Shown: positions 7,422 to 15,738 of the stretch, in pieces
Layout of the letters: each line of letters starts with the position of its first letter
Numbering within the stretch: the stretch's first letter is position 1
From: Candidatus Saccharibacteria bacterium CG2_30_41_52
GTDB lineage: Bacteria; Patescibacteriota; Saccharimonadia; Saccharimonadales; Saccharimonadaceae
Direction: 5' to 3'
Length of the DNA stretch: 64,000 nt
Assembly (NCBI GenBank): GCA_001873625.1
Contig: MNZN01000001.1
Coordinates: 1-64,000 of the forward strand
The notes under the pieces: model-generated
Told to the model about the DNA's origin: nothing
The model's input: only the letters and a program-made list of their open reading frames with translations
The model's database searches: none
Program-made: the position numbers and the translations under genes

Positions 7422-9161
7422 GTGAAGTATTCAATTAAGTATTTGAAACCTTATATTTTATGGCTAGTGGTGCTGGTTGTGTTAGTTTGGGGCCAGGCGA
7501 CAGTAAACTTGACTTTGCCAGACTATATGGCCAAGATTATAAACGAAGGCATTATTCATAAAGACATCGCTGCAGTCTGGACTAATGGTTCTCAGATGCT
7601 GACTATAACTTTAATGGGCGGATTAGCGGCAATTGCGATTGGTTTTGTCGCGGCTCGTATATCGACTGGATATGTGCGCAAATTGCGAGAAGCAATATTT
7701 GTAAAAGTAGAGCGATTTTCGTTGAATGAGTTTAATAGTTTTTCATCGTCTTCATTGACAACTCGTGCAACAAACGATATGCAACAGATTCAAAATACAA
7801 CTGCCATGATATTACGCATGGCTTTTTTGGCGCCATTTATGGGAATCGGATCAATTATCAAGGCTGGTCGATTAGCGCCATCAATGTTATGGATAGTTTT
7901 GACGGCAATAGGTGTTATGGTTTCGGTCATAGTAATGTTGTTTTTTGTCGTTATTCCTAAATTTACGCTAATCCAAAAATTAGTCGACAAACTAAGCCTG
8001 CAGACGCGCGAAATGTTGACCGGAATCAGAGTAACGCGTGCGTATAATAACGACAAACACCAGCAACAAAAGTTCAATACGACTAACATTGAATCAACTA
8101 GGCTGAATGTATACGTAAACCGCATTATGATGTTAATGCAACCAGTTATGACGTTAGTCATGGGCTTGGCCTCTATGGCTGTAGTTTGGGTTGGTTCGTA
8201 TGTCGTTAATGACGGTAATCTGCAGGTTGGCAATTTGTTCGCATTGATGCAATATGTCATGCAGACTATTTTTGCCTTTTTAATGATATCGATTATATTC
8301 ATCATGGTGCCACGAGCTGCGGTTTCGTGGAAACGAGTCAGCGAGGTTTTATCGACCGAGCCTACGATTTATGATCCTGAGACTCCATTAAAATTGCAAC
8401 AAAAAGTCCGAGGTGTTATTGAATTCAGAAACGTCAACTTTAGATATTCGGGGTCCGAACAGCAAGTTCTTTCCGATATCAGTTTTACAGCTGAACCGGG
8501 TCAAACAACTGCTATTATTGGCGGAACTGGAAGCGGTAAATCGACGCTACTAAATTTGATTCCGCGTCTTTATGATGTTTCGAACGGTTCGATTACGATT
8601 GACGGCATTGATATTAGAAATATAAAACAATCAGAATTACGTAAACATATCGGATATGTTTCACAAAAAGCATTGTTATTTTCGGGCACGATTAGTAGCA
8701 ACATTGCCTATGGCAAGCCAAATGCAACTAAAGAAGATTTGAAAAAAGCATCATCAATTGCGCAGGCAGACGAGTTTATTGATGATTTATCGGACAAATT
8801 TGATAGTCCAATTGCTCAGGCTGGCAATAACTTTTCAGGCGGTCAAAAACAGCGTTTGTCTATTGCTCGGGCGCTGGCAAAAAAGCCAGAAATATATTTG
8901 TTTGATGATAGTTTTTCAGCGCTAGATTTTAAAACTGACGCAGCTTTGAGGCATGCTTTGAATAAAGAGGTATTCAAAGCGACATTTATTGTCGTAGCAC
9001 AGCGAATCAGTACGATTATGCAGGCTGAAAAAATTATTGTTTTGGATGATGGCAAAATTGTCGGCATTGGAACGCACTTGGAATTGTTAAAAAAATCTAA
9101 AGTCTATCGTGAAATTGCTGAATCGCAATTGTCAGCTGCCGAGTTGGGAGAGGAAAAATAA
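7422..9161 (+). CDS. ABC exporter half-transporter with degenerate nucleotide-binding site
   Basis: A 579-residue type IV ABC exporter with a six-helix membrane domain (about 1-310) and an ATPase domain (about 335-570). Walker A is GGTGSGKST and the signature is a canonical FSGGQ. After Walker B the catalytic Glu is replaced by Asp (FDDS), and the H-loop His is replaced by Gln (VAQRIS). Those two changes are typical of the degenerate-site subunit of heterodimeric exporters such as BmrC/TmrA. The GTG start at 7422 follows AAGGGG. The partner begins 2 bases after the stop. The substrate cannot be told from sequence. Confidence 0.9.
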   Translation: MKYSIKYLKPYILWLVVLVVLVWGQATVNLTLPDYMAKIINEGIIHKDIAAVWTNGSQMLTITLMGGLAAIAIGFVAARISTGYVRKLREAIFVKVERFSLNEFNSFSSSSLTTRATNDMQQIQNTTAMILRMAFLAPFMGIGSIIKAGRLAPSMLWIVLTAIGVMVSVIVMLFFVVIPKFTLIQKLVDKLSLQTREMLTGIRVTRAYNNDKHQQQKFNTTNIESTRLNVYVNRIMMLMQPVMTLVMGLASMAVVWVGSYVVNDGNLQVGNLFALMQYVMQTIFAFLMISIIFIMVPRAAVSWKRVSEVLSTEPTIYDPETPLKLQQKVRGVIEFRNVNFRYSGSEQQVLSDISFTAEPGQTTAIIGGTGSGKSTLLNLIPRLYDVSNGSITIDGIDIRNIKQSELRKHIGYVSQKALLFSGTISSNIAYGKPNATKEDLKKASSIAQADEFIDDLSDKFDSPIAQAGNNFSGGQKQRLSIARALAKKPEIYLFDDSFSALDFKTDAALRHALNKEVFKATFIVVAQRISTIMQAEKIIVLDDGKIVGIGTHLELLKKSKVYREIAESQLSAAELGEEK

Positions 9162-9162
9162 T

Positions 9163-10995
9163 ATGGACAAAAAACAACAACAACCAGCACCTGTTATGGG
9201 ATTTAGAGGTGGTCCAATGGGGATGCGTGGCGGTGGGACTCCTCAAAAAGCTAAAAATCTGAAAAAAACTCTAATTCGAATCCTGGGCTATCTGCGTCCA
9301 TATTGGTGGAGGCTAGGATTTGTTGTCGTCTTTGCTGTTATTAGCACGGTATTTGCGATTATCAGTCCGAAAGTGCTAGGAAATATGACTGACGAAATTA
9401 TTAAGGGTTTGATGGGTCATGCTGGTATTAACTTTGCGGCGATTAATGCAGTCGGACTATCGCTAATTGGACTTTATATAGTTAGTGCCGCATTTAGCTA
9501 TATTCAAAGTTGGTTGATGACGACCATTTCACAGAAAGTAACATTTGCTTTTAGGCGCGATATATCTGAAAAAATCGCCAGATTGCCGCTAAGATATTTT
9601 GATCAACACGAGAATGGTCAAGTCGTAAGTTACGTCACGAATGACGTTGAAACAGTTAGCCAAAATTTGAATCAGGGCATGACTCAGATTATATCGTCGG
9701 TGATTATGATTATTGGTATTTTGGCTATGATGATAGGTATTAGTTGGCAAATGACACTGATCGCTATGTTGGTGTTACCGCTAAGCCTATTTATTGTGAC
9801 GAGCATCGTAAAACGATCTCAACGATACTACGACAGTCAGCAAGCTGCTTTGGGTGAAATTGATGGGCACATTGATGAGATGTTTTCAAATCATGCAATC
9901 GTTAAAACATTTAATGGTGAACAACGATCAATAAATACATTTAATGCAAAATTATATACGAGCGGTTGGAAATCACAATTCATGTCTGGTTTGATGATGC
10001 CGATTATGCAGTTTATTGGCAATATTGGCTATGTAGGCGTTGCGGTTATGGGTGGCTGGCTGGCGATTAATGGCAAGATAAGTATTGGTGATATTCAAGC
10101 GTTTATTCAATACATGAATCAGTTTACGCAGCCAATTTCGCAAACTGCAAATATTGCTAACGTATTGCAGACAACGGCGGCTGCTGCCGAGCGTGTCTTT
10201 GAATTTTTGGCTACAAACGAAGAGACGGCTGAGATAAAATCAGTTAGTTCACCAAAAACCATCAAAGGCGAAGTTTCGTTAGATAATGTAAGTTTTGGAT
10301 ATAATTCTGACCAATTAATTATCAAACACTTTTCGACACACATTAAACCAAAGCAAAGTGTGGCTATTGTTGGTCCAACTGGTGCTGGCAAAACAACGAC
10401 TGTTAATTTATTGATGCGTTTCTATGGTTTAAACAGCGGATCGATTAAGATTGATGGTATCGATACGGCAACCATGAAACGCAATGATGTGCGTAAAATG
10501 TTTGGAATGGTACTACAAGATACATGGTTATTCCAGGGTACGATTGCAGAAAACATTGCTTATAGCAAGCATGACGCCAGCCGAAAAGAAATAATAGAAG
10601 CAGCCAAAGCTGCCCACGCTGACCACTTTATTTGTACACTATCTGACGGATACGACACGATTATTAGCGAAACTGCTGACAGTATTTCGGCAGGTGAAAA
10701 ACAGCTATTGACCATCGCTAGGGCTATTTTAGCCGATGCACCAATGTTGATTCTGGACGAGGCAACCAGCTCGGTTGATACCAGGACAGAAGTTTTAATT
10801 CAGTCAGCTATGGATAAATTAAGTCATGGACGAACCAGTTTCGTGATTGCGCATCGATTGTCGACAATTCGTAGTGCTGATGTAATTTTAGTTATGAAGG
10901 ACGGAAATATAGTTGAACAGGGAACACATACCGATTTGCTAGCTAAAAATGGGTATTACGCTGAACTTTACGCCAGCCAATTTGCCCGAGTATAA
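9163..10995 (+). CDS. ABC exporter half-transporter, catalytic partner
   Basis: A 610-residue partner of the preceding protein. ATG 9163 is chosen over an upstream in-frame start at 9109 because GGGAGAGG lies about 10 bases before it and the 9109 start lies inside the previous gene. The N-terminus is Gln/Gly-rich, followed by six helices and an ATPase domain. It has Walker A GPTGAGKTT, Walker B ending in the canonical LDEATS, and H-loop AHRLS, but a changed signature (ISAGEKQ). Together the two subunits make one complete ATP site (this Walker set with the partner's FSGGQ) and one degenerate site. Confidence 0.9.
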   Translation: MDKKQQQPAPVMGFRGGPMGMRGGGTPQKAKNLKKTLIRILGYLRPYWWRLGFVVVFAVISTVFAIISPKVLGNMTDEIIKGLMGHAGINFAAINAVGLSLIGLYIVSAAFSYIQSWLMTTISQKVTFAFRRDISEKIARLPLRYFDQHENGQVVSYVTNDVETVSQNLNQGMTQIISSVIMIIGILAMMIGISWQMTLIAMLVLPLSLFIVTSIVKRSQRYYDSQQAALGEIDGHIDEMFSNHAIVKTFNGEQRSINTFNAKLYTSGWKSQFMSGLMMPIMQFIGNIGYVGVAVMGGWLAINGKISIGDIQAFIQYMNQFTQPISQTANIANVLQTTAAAAERVFEFLATNEETAEIKSVSSPKTIKGEVSLDNVSFGYNSDQLIIKHFSTHIKPKQSVAIVGPTGAGKTTTVNLLMRFYGLNSGSIKIDGIDTATMKRNDVRKMFGMVLQDTWLFQGTIAENIAYSKHDASRKEIIEAAKAAHADHFICTLSDGYDTIISETADSISAGEKQLLTIARAILADAPMLILDEATSSVDTRTEVLIQSAMDKLSHGRTSFVIAHRLSTIRSADVILVMKDGNIVEQGTHTDLLAKNGYYAELYASQFARV

Positions 10996-11020
10996 TATCG
11001 CGCGACTTTGTGTCTTGTGC

Positions 11021-11026
11021 TAATCT
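11021..11026 (+). promoter_or_regulatory. Extended -10 of leaderless PAP2 gene
   Basis: TAATCT preceded by TGC. The ATG at 11033 is 7 bases past the box and no ribosome site is present. Confidence 0.55.
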
Positions 11027-11032
11027 AGAGTT

Positions 11033-11509
11033 ATGACCAGTGAAATTATAGTTCGTATTCTTGCCGATGGCGCGGTAGTACCAGTCGTATTACTAGGCGC
11101 CTATGCATTGATATTCAAAATTCCAAAAGGCAAGCGATTACAGGCGTATACGCGCATATTATTGGCTGGATTAACGGCTTATTTGGTAGCAAAATTGGCG
11201 GGCGCGATCTACCAACCGGCTAGCGAAAGACCTTTTGAATTATTGGGGACTGTGGCAGGAGCGGCTTATTTGAATAATCCAGGGTTTCCTTCTGATCACG
11301 TACTATTTATCAGTGCAATTACTTGTGCTGTTTGGTTTGAGACGAAACAAAAAGTAATAACAGTAATACTGATTGGATTAACTATTGCAGTAGGTATTGG
11401 TAGGATATTGGCGTTGGTGCACACCCCAACTGACGTAATTGGTGGCGTAGTGATTGCATTAATTGGCGCTCTTTGGTATCTGAACGTGGATGCGCATTCC
11501 GCTAAGTGA
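11033..11509 (+). CDS. PAP2-family membrane lipid phosphatase
   Basis: A 158-residue membrane protein with the three PAP2 motifs: K54 with R66-P67 (a longer spacing than the usual K-x6-RP), PSDH at 86-89 (PSGH in most), and R124...H130...D134. The likely role is dephosphorylation of undecaprenyl pyrophosphate (BcrC-like) or another lipid phosphate at the outer face. This fits with the class A PBP encoded later in the window. The gene appears leaderless. Confidence 0.85.
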   Translation: MTSEIIVRILADGAVVPVVLLGAYALIFKIPKGKRLQAYTRILLAGLTAYLVAKLAGAIYQPASERPFELLGTVAGAAYLNNPGFPSDHVLFISAITCAVWFETKQKVITVILIGLTIAVGIGRILALVHTPTDVIGGVVIALIGALWYLNVDAHSAK

Positions 11510-11541
11510 TGATATAATATAGAAAATCAAGGGGGTTTGGT

Positions 11542-11979
11542 ATGGCAAAGGTAATCAAAAGTGATATAGAGCCGCAGTCAATCAATGCTTATTACTCTTT
11601 ATGGCGAATAACTCTAGTCGGAATCCTGATGGGAATTGTTTATTGGGCTTTGGCAGCTTTTATAGATAATTATTCTATTTCTGTCGAGACGGCCGGCAAT
11701 ATCGCAACGATATTAGTCGCTACATTGAGTATTATTGTAATGTTGCGTTTGCGTATGGCACAATCGGTCATTGTCGCGGTTGCATCCGGTGGGACGTTAT
11801 GGGGTTTGGCTCAATTAACACGTGGTCTATCGGCTGTCGAAGCTGCTGCGTGGAGCGTTTTGTTATATGGTTTGGCATATGGGTTATTTTCATGGATGGC
11901 AAGGTATGTAAAACCAGTGCCAGTCCTGACGGCTATGATTATTGTGGTTATCACCGTACGGATTGTCGTTAACCTATAG
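11542..11979 (+). CDS. Small polytopic membrane protein, unknown
   Basis: A 145-residue protein with four hydrophobic helices (about 20-42, 52-70, 75-110 and 122-144) and short loops. GGGGG lies 7 bases before ATG 11542, and a TATA-like -10 near 11514 precedes it. No charged or metal-binding motif marks a function. It sits between PAP2 and rmuC, each with its own promoter. Confidence 0.65.
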   Translation: MAKVIKSDIEPQSINAYYSLWRITLVGILMGIVYWALAAFIDNYSISVETAGNIATILVATLSIIVMLRLRMAQSVIVAVASGGTLWGLAQLTRGLSAVEAAAWSVLLYGLAYGLFSWMARYVKPVPVLTAMIIVVITVRIVVNL

Positions 11980-11982
11980 TGT

Positions 11983-11988
11983 TATACT
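11983..11988 (+). promoter_or_regulatory. -10 of leaderless rmuC
   Basis: TATACT, last base 7 bases before the ATG at 11995. No Shine-Dalgarno site is seen. Confidence 0.65.
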
Positions 11989-11994
11989 GGTTAT

Positions 11995-13059
11995 ATGGAT
12001 CAAACAATTCTTCTTGTTGTAGTTATCGTTGGGTTTGGGGCAGTTTTGTTTATGTTGAACCAACGTTTGAAGGATCTAAAAAGCTCTAGCGCTGTTGAGT
12101 TGCTAAAAAGCGATGTGACTGAATTGTCGCGTGGCATCAATAACTTACAGCAGTCTGTAGGCAATAAACTTGACCAAAACAACATGACTATGCAAACCTC
12201 AATGCAAAAACAGCTAAGTGAGAGTGCTAAATTAGTGTCTGACGTTACTCAGAGGCTCGCCAAGCTTGACGAGACCAATAGGCGTGTTGTTGACGTGGCC
12301 GATGAACTAAAGACCTTGCAGAACGTTCTGCAGAATCCAAAACAGCGCGGAGTGTTCGGTGAATACTATTTGGAATCAGTTTTGGACAACATTTTGCCCA
12401 GTAAAAATTATCAGATGCAGTATAAGTTCAAAGATGGCGAAATTGTTGATGCGGTCGTGTTCTTAGACAAGGGTCAGATATTGTCAATTGACAGCAAATT
12501 TAGCCTAGAAAATTATAATCGTATGGTCAGCGAGGACAAAAAACCAGAACGAGAGAAATTATTGGCAAAAGTTAGGTCTGATTTAAAAAATAGGATTGAT
12601 GAAACCAGCAAATATATCCGTCCCAGCGAAAAAACAATGGATTTTGCATTTATGTTTATACCCAGCGAATCACTTTATTATGATTTGTTAATCGGTGATG
12701 TTGGTACCGGATCAAGCGCGCGTGATTTGATTGAATATGCGTTTAGAGATAAAAAGGTTATTATCGTTAGCCCCACTAGTTTTATGGCTTATTTGCAGAC
12801 AGTTTTACAGGGTTTGCGTAGTTTACAAATCGAAGAACAGGCCAAAGATATTCAGATTCGCGTTGGCCAGCTGGGTCAACACATTGGCAAGTTTGACGAA
12901 TTGATGGGCAAGATGGGGCGATCGTTGGGGCAAACCGTCGGTCATTATAATGATGCACACAAAGAATTAGGCAAAGTCGACAAAGATGTCGTTAAAATCG
13001 CTGGTACTAGCCCTGCTGTCGATGCTTTATTATTGGACAAACCTCGCATTGACGAATAG
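11995..13059 (+). CDS. rmuC: RmuC-family DNA recombination protein
   Basis: A 354-residue protein with an N-terminal membrane segment (about 4-22), a coiled coil (about 25-110) and the RmuC nuclease-like core (about 115-320; QNPKQRGVFGEYYLE, DAVVFLDKG and LSIDSKFSLENY are visible). RmuC proteins limit recombination at inverted repeats and are predicted nucleases. That is notable because the gene is followed directly by the highly palindromic region A, although the link is only positional. Confidence 0.85.
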   Translation: MDQTILLVVVIVGFGAVLFMLNQRLKDLKSSSAVELLKSDVTELSRGINNLQQSVGNKLDQNNMTMQTSMQKQLSESAKLVSDVTQRLAKLDETNRRVVDVADELKTLQNVLQNPKQRGVFGEYYLESVLDNILPSKNYQMQYKFKDGEIVDAVVFLDKGQILSIDSKFSLENYNRMVSEDKKPEREKLLAKVRSDLKNRIDETSKYIRPSEKTMDFAFMFIPSESLYYDLLIGDVGTGSSARDLIEYAFRDKKVIIVSPTSFMAYLQTVLQGLRSLQIEEQAKDIQIRVGQLGQHIGKFDELMGKMGRSLGQTVGHYNDAHKELGKVDKDVVKIAGTSPAVDALLLDKPRIDE

Positions 13060-13086
13060 TTTTTAATATAGTTTTTGCCGTCCACC

Positions 13087-13193
13087 ACCACTACATTTAT
13101 TCCAACAGCACACTCTACGTGTGACCCTCATCGGGTCAGCACGTGGCGTTCGGCTGGCCTACCGGCCACAGTCTGTTGGGGATAAAGTAGTGG
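13087..13193 (+). repeat. Structured module M, plus orientation (region A)
   Basis: An outer stem of about 20 bp pairs 13088-13108 with 13173-13193, with one bulge on each side. Inside are CACAC/GTGTG (13109-13123), GACCC/GGGTC (13123-13137), a conserved AGCACGTGGCGTTCGGC segment, and TGGCC-TACC-GGCCA (13155-13168). The same module occurs inverted at 34102-34219. Two inner hairpins differ in length there while staying paired. It may be a structured RNA or a folded DNA element; nothing I know matches it. It begins 28 bases after the rmuC stop. Confidence 0.75.
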
Positions 13194-13194
13194 A

Positions 13195-13336
13195 GTTGAA
13201 CGTACTTAGCTAATTTTCAAAGTCATATACTTATTAGCTTTAATCAACCAGGGTCCGACCTTGGTTGATGTAATTGGGTTCAGGTAGTCCTCGACAATCC
13301 AGGACCAAATTAGTTTATTGTTACGGTAAGTTAACA
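13195..13336 (+). repeat. Structured module N, plus orientation (region A)
   Basis: It contains a perfect-to-wobble 11-bp hairpin with a CCG loop (13244-13268) and the conserved hairpin GGGTTCAGGTAGTCCTCGA (13276-13294). ACTTA and CTAATTT (13204-13216) can pair across the module with AAATTAG and TAAGT (13307-13331). The 19-base core and a following TACGG(T/C)AA recur in the same orientation near 33969-34021. No open frame covers it. Confidence 0.65.
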
Positions 13337-13340
13337 GCCG

Positions 13341-13424
13341 ATTTTATTATTGGGACTTGGTAAGGCTAGCTACTTACATTATCGCTAAACTTGGCCGCCT
13401 TCTCTGAAGTGCCAATAATAAGAT
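13341..13424. repeat. Third long hairpin of region A
   Basis: 13341-13358 pairs with 13407-13424 over 18 positions with one mismatch and one wobble (core TTATTATTGG / CCAATAATAA). An inner GTAAG/CTTAC hairpin lies at 13360-13377. The rest of the gene-free stretch, 13425-13510, is AT-rich and shows nothing I can name; it ends at a terminator. Confidence 0.65.
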
Positions 13425-13510
13425 AACCCAGCGAAATGCCGTAGATAATAAAGTGAAATGAACCTTGCTAGCAGAGTATGTTTGAACGTAGTGAGTTACA
13501 CGGAATATAT

Positions 13511-13541
13511 TTAAATCCCCGCCTTGTTGGCGGGGATTTAA
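13511..13541. terminator. Terminator ending region A and the aquaporin gene
   Basis: TTAAATCCCCGCC (13511-13523) pairs perfectly with GGCGGGGATTTAA (13529-13541) around a TTGTT loop. It serves the convergent aquaporin gene and would end any transcript running through region A. Confidence 0.85.
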
Positions 13542-13564
13542 TGTTAGTTTATTAGACTAATTAA

Positions 13565-14380
13565 TTAACATTCACAGCTATCACAGTCGCAGCTGTCGCT
13601 TTGGCTGTGTAGGTAATCTTGCACAGTGAATCCAATGATACCACCGAGAATTGGAGCAACGATGTAGATTGCGATTGGGCACACGTTCCATGACAATCCG
13701 TTAGCAGCAATAGCAATTGCTGGGTTTAGGAATGTTAGGTTTGTGCTTGATGCTGTCAAAAGTACTGTTGTGAGTGACATACCAATATATAGAGCTGTTA
13801 GAACTGCAAATCCAACTGCTATTGCACCTGCTACGCGATCGCGCTTTAGGCGAATAGCGTATGCAACGCCTAGAGATAGGATTGTTACACCCAATAGTTC
13901 AGCGAAGAATACATACCATTCTTTGCCGCTTGTTAATGTTGCAGCGTGGAAGATAGCTTCGGTTACTTTTGCGCCTTCGGCTGCAGAGTTTTGCAAGAAA
14001 GCATTTAATACTAACCATGCAACTGTTGCACCTAGTACTTGAGCTGCGATGTAGCAAAATGCATAAATTGCGCTAATTTTTCGTGTTACAAATGCACCGA
14101 TTGTTAGACCTGGGTTTAGGTGTGCGCCTGAAACACCACCAACTACTAAAGTTGCACCAATAAGTGCGAATCCAAAGAATAGTGGGTTACCTTGCATTTC
14201 TAAAAATGAAGCAGTAATGATGAATGTTCCGATGAACTCGGCAACAATTACACCAAGTAGCGGCATGCTTTTAAGTGTTTTGCAAAATGACATAACACTT
14301 GCTAGTGCCGCTTTGCTCTTTTTTGTTGAAGTAGCTTTTACGGTTGTTTTCTTAGATGAACTGGCTTTTACAGTCGCCAT
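13565..14380 (-). CDS. Aquaporin/MIP-family channel with unusual pore residues
   Basis: A 271-residue MIP-family protein with six helices and two half-helix motifs. The first motif is NPG (89-91) instead of NPA. The second is NPA (219-221), but the selectivity-filter Arg that normally follows is Ile. The N-terminus is Lys/Thr/Ala-rich and resembles a histone-like tail. The C-terminus ends in a five-Cys cluster (SCDCDSCEC) that could bind metal. The start is supported by AAGGAGGG before ATG 14380 and a TATACT -10 further up. Loss of the filter Arg suggests passage of a solute larger than water, or altered selectivity. Confidence 0.85.
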   Translation of the reverse strand: MATVKASSSKKTTVKATSTKKSKAALASVMSFCKTLKSMPLLGVIVAEFIGTFIITASFLEMQGNPLFFGFALIGATLVVGGVSGAHLNPGLTIGAFVTRKISAIYAFCYIAAQVLGATVAWLVLNAFLQNSAAEGAKVTEAIFHAATLTSGKEWYVFFAELLGVTILSLGVAYAIRLKRDRVAGAIAVGFAVLTALYIGMSLTTVLLTASSTNLTFLNPAIAIAANGLSWNVCPIAIYIVAPILGGIIGFTVQDYLHSQSDSCDCDSCEC

Positions 14381-14450
14381 GAATTTTTTCCCTCCTTAGG
14401 TAAAATATAACAATAGTATAGCACAATAATTTTGAAACAAACATTAGTGA

Positions 14451-14456
14451 TATAGT
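14451..14456 (+). promoter_or_regulatory. -10 of leaderless 14463 gene
   Basis: TATAGT, last base 7 bases before ATG 14463; no ribosome site. Confidence 0.55.
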
Positions 14457-14462
14457 AATAAT

Positions 14463-14705
14463 ATGGCATTATTTATTCGACAAGACGATAACCGAAGTGA
14501 ATTACAAAGCAAGTTGGCTGCTGAATTACAAGAGCGCGCCAAAGAGCGTGCCAAAATGACAGATAGGCCAGATGGCGTTAGTGATTCGCAATATATTAAA
14601 GGGACTAAAACAACTACAAGTTTAGCTTGGGTCTGGATAGTTATTATTTTACTAGCTGTTGGTATATCAATTTGGTTGATGATTGTCGGTCTGGCGCAAC
14701 GTTAG
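14463..14705 (+). CDS. Small tail-anchored membrane protein
   Basis: An 80-residue protein. A charged, helical N-terminal half (Arg/Glu/Lys-rich, about 5-35) is followed by one membrane helix (about 53-76) near the C-terminus. No family is recognised. It is divergent from the aquaporin gene and upstream of pheS, which has its own promoter. The -10 spacing supports a leaderless mRNA. Confidence 0.6.
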   Translation: MALFIRQDDNRSELQSKLAAELQERAKERAKMTDRPDGVSDSQYIKGTKTTTSLAWVWIVIILLAVGISIWLMIVGLAQR

Positions 14706-14715
14706 TTGTTTAGCG

Positions 14716-14721
14716 TATAAT
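14716..14721 (+). promoter_or_regulatory. -10 of pheST
   Basis: TATAAT, 12 bases before ATG 14733, giving a leader of about 5 bases without a ribosome site. Confidence 0.65.
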
Positions 14722-14732
14722 AATCCTCAGTT

Positions 14733-15737
14733 ATGCAAAATATTGAGGATATAAGTAAAAAACTTCTTGATTTAGTTGCGGGTAGCGATACTCCGCGTGA
14801 AATTCTAAAGTCTGTGGAATTAAAACAACTTTATGGAGTGGTTACTACGCTACCTGTTGTGGAGCGTGGCGCGTATGGAAAGCGCGTTAATGAACTGCGA
14901 ATAGCGCTAGAATCAGCTGTCACAGCACGTGAAGCTGAATTAGAAGACAAGACTGTTGAAACAATTGATGTTACGGCGCCATGGGATAAAAATGCTGGGC
15001 CAGTAGAATTGATTCAGACTGAACAGGGAACGCAACACCCTTTGACGCGTGAACTTGAAAACGTGGCAGATATTTTCACTCGAATGGGATTTGATGCAAT
15101 TGAATCCCGACAAATCGATGATGACGAGCATATGTTTGGTACACTTAATTTTCACGAAAATCATCCTGCACGTGATGGTTATGATACATTTCGAACCGAA
15201 GAAGGTTTTATTCCTCCTGCACACACTTCAACTATGCAAAATCGTATATTAAAAGCTGGCAAAGCTAAATTGGAAGCTGGCGGTCAGATTGCGGCTGTAT
15301 GTTATGGTCGCGTTTATCGCAACGAAGACGTTGATGCGACTCACGAGCATACTTTTTATCAATGTGAAGGTGTATTTGTGAGCAAGGACGCGACATTAGG
15401 ACAAATGTTAGGTACTTTGCGTAGTTTTTTCGAGACTTATTATGGTCAAAAATTAAAAATCAAAACTCAACCTGCATATTTCCCATTTGTTGAACCTGGC
15501 CTAGAATTTGCGATCGAAAAACCAGCAGCACTAGGCGGCAAACCTGGCGAATGGTTAGAGATGTTAGGCTGTGGCATGATTCATCCAAACGTCTTAAAAG
15601 CTGCCGGCATTGATCCGACTAAATATCGCGGATTTGCATGGGGTGGCGGAATTGAACGTTTGGTAATGTTGAAATATGGCATCGAAGATTTGCGTTATTT
15701 TGAATCCGGTAAACTACAATTCTTGAGGAAATTTTAA
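14733..15737 (+). CDS. pheS: Phenylalanine-tRNA ligase alpha subunit
   Basis: A 334-residue class II synthetase catalytic subunit. It has an N-terminal coiled-coil region (about 1-75), then motif 2 blocks (NFHENHPARD, HTSTMQNR, YRNEDVDATHEHTFYQ) and motif 3 (GFAWGGGIERLVMLKYGI). With PheT it forms the alpha2-beta2 enzyme that charges tRNA-Phe. The stop is 1 base before the pheT start, so the two are co-transcribed and coupled. Confidence 0.97.
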   Translation: MQNIEDISKKLLDLVAGSDTPREILKSVELKQLYGVVTTLPVVERGAYGKRVNELRIALESAVTAREAELEDKTVETIDVTAPWDKNAGPVELIQTEQGTQHPLTRELENVADIFTRMGFDAIESRQIDDDEHMFGTLNFHENHPARDGYDTFRTEEGFIPPAHTSTMQNRILKAGKAKLEAGGQIAAVCYGRVYRNEDVDATHEHTFYQCEGVFVSKDATLGQMLGTLRSFFETYYGQKLKIKTQPAYFPFVEPGLEFAIEKPAALGGKPGEWLEMLGCGMIHPNVLKAAGIDPTKYRGFAWGGGIERLVMLKYGIEDLRYFESGKLQFLRKF

Positions 15738-15738
15738 A

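Noticed and set aside
7790-8305. 171-codon frame on the minus strand
   Set aside because: Shadow of the ABC exporter membrane domain, which has full family evidence on the plus strand.
9109-9162. Upstream start for the second ABC subunit
   Set aside because: It lies inside the preceding coding sequence; ATG 9163 has a ribosome site and gives a normal N-terminus.
13109-13172. Integron attC-like reading of module M
   Set aside because: CCAAC and GTTGG flank the stem, but the R and L boxes do not fit RYYYAAC/GTTRRRY, and the multi-hairpin interior is unlike attC. Kept only as a loose possibility.
13087-13510. Region A as RNase P RNA, tmRNA or SRP RNA
   Set aside because: None of the conserved blocks I know for these RNAs (for example GAGGAAAGTCC, a tRNA-like 3' end, or the SRP tetraloop domain) is visible.
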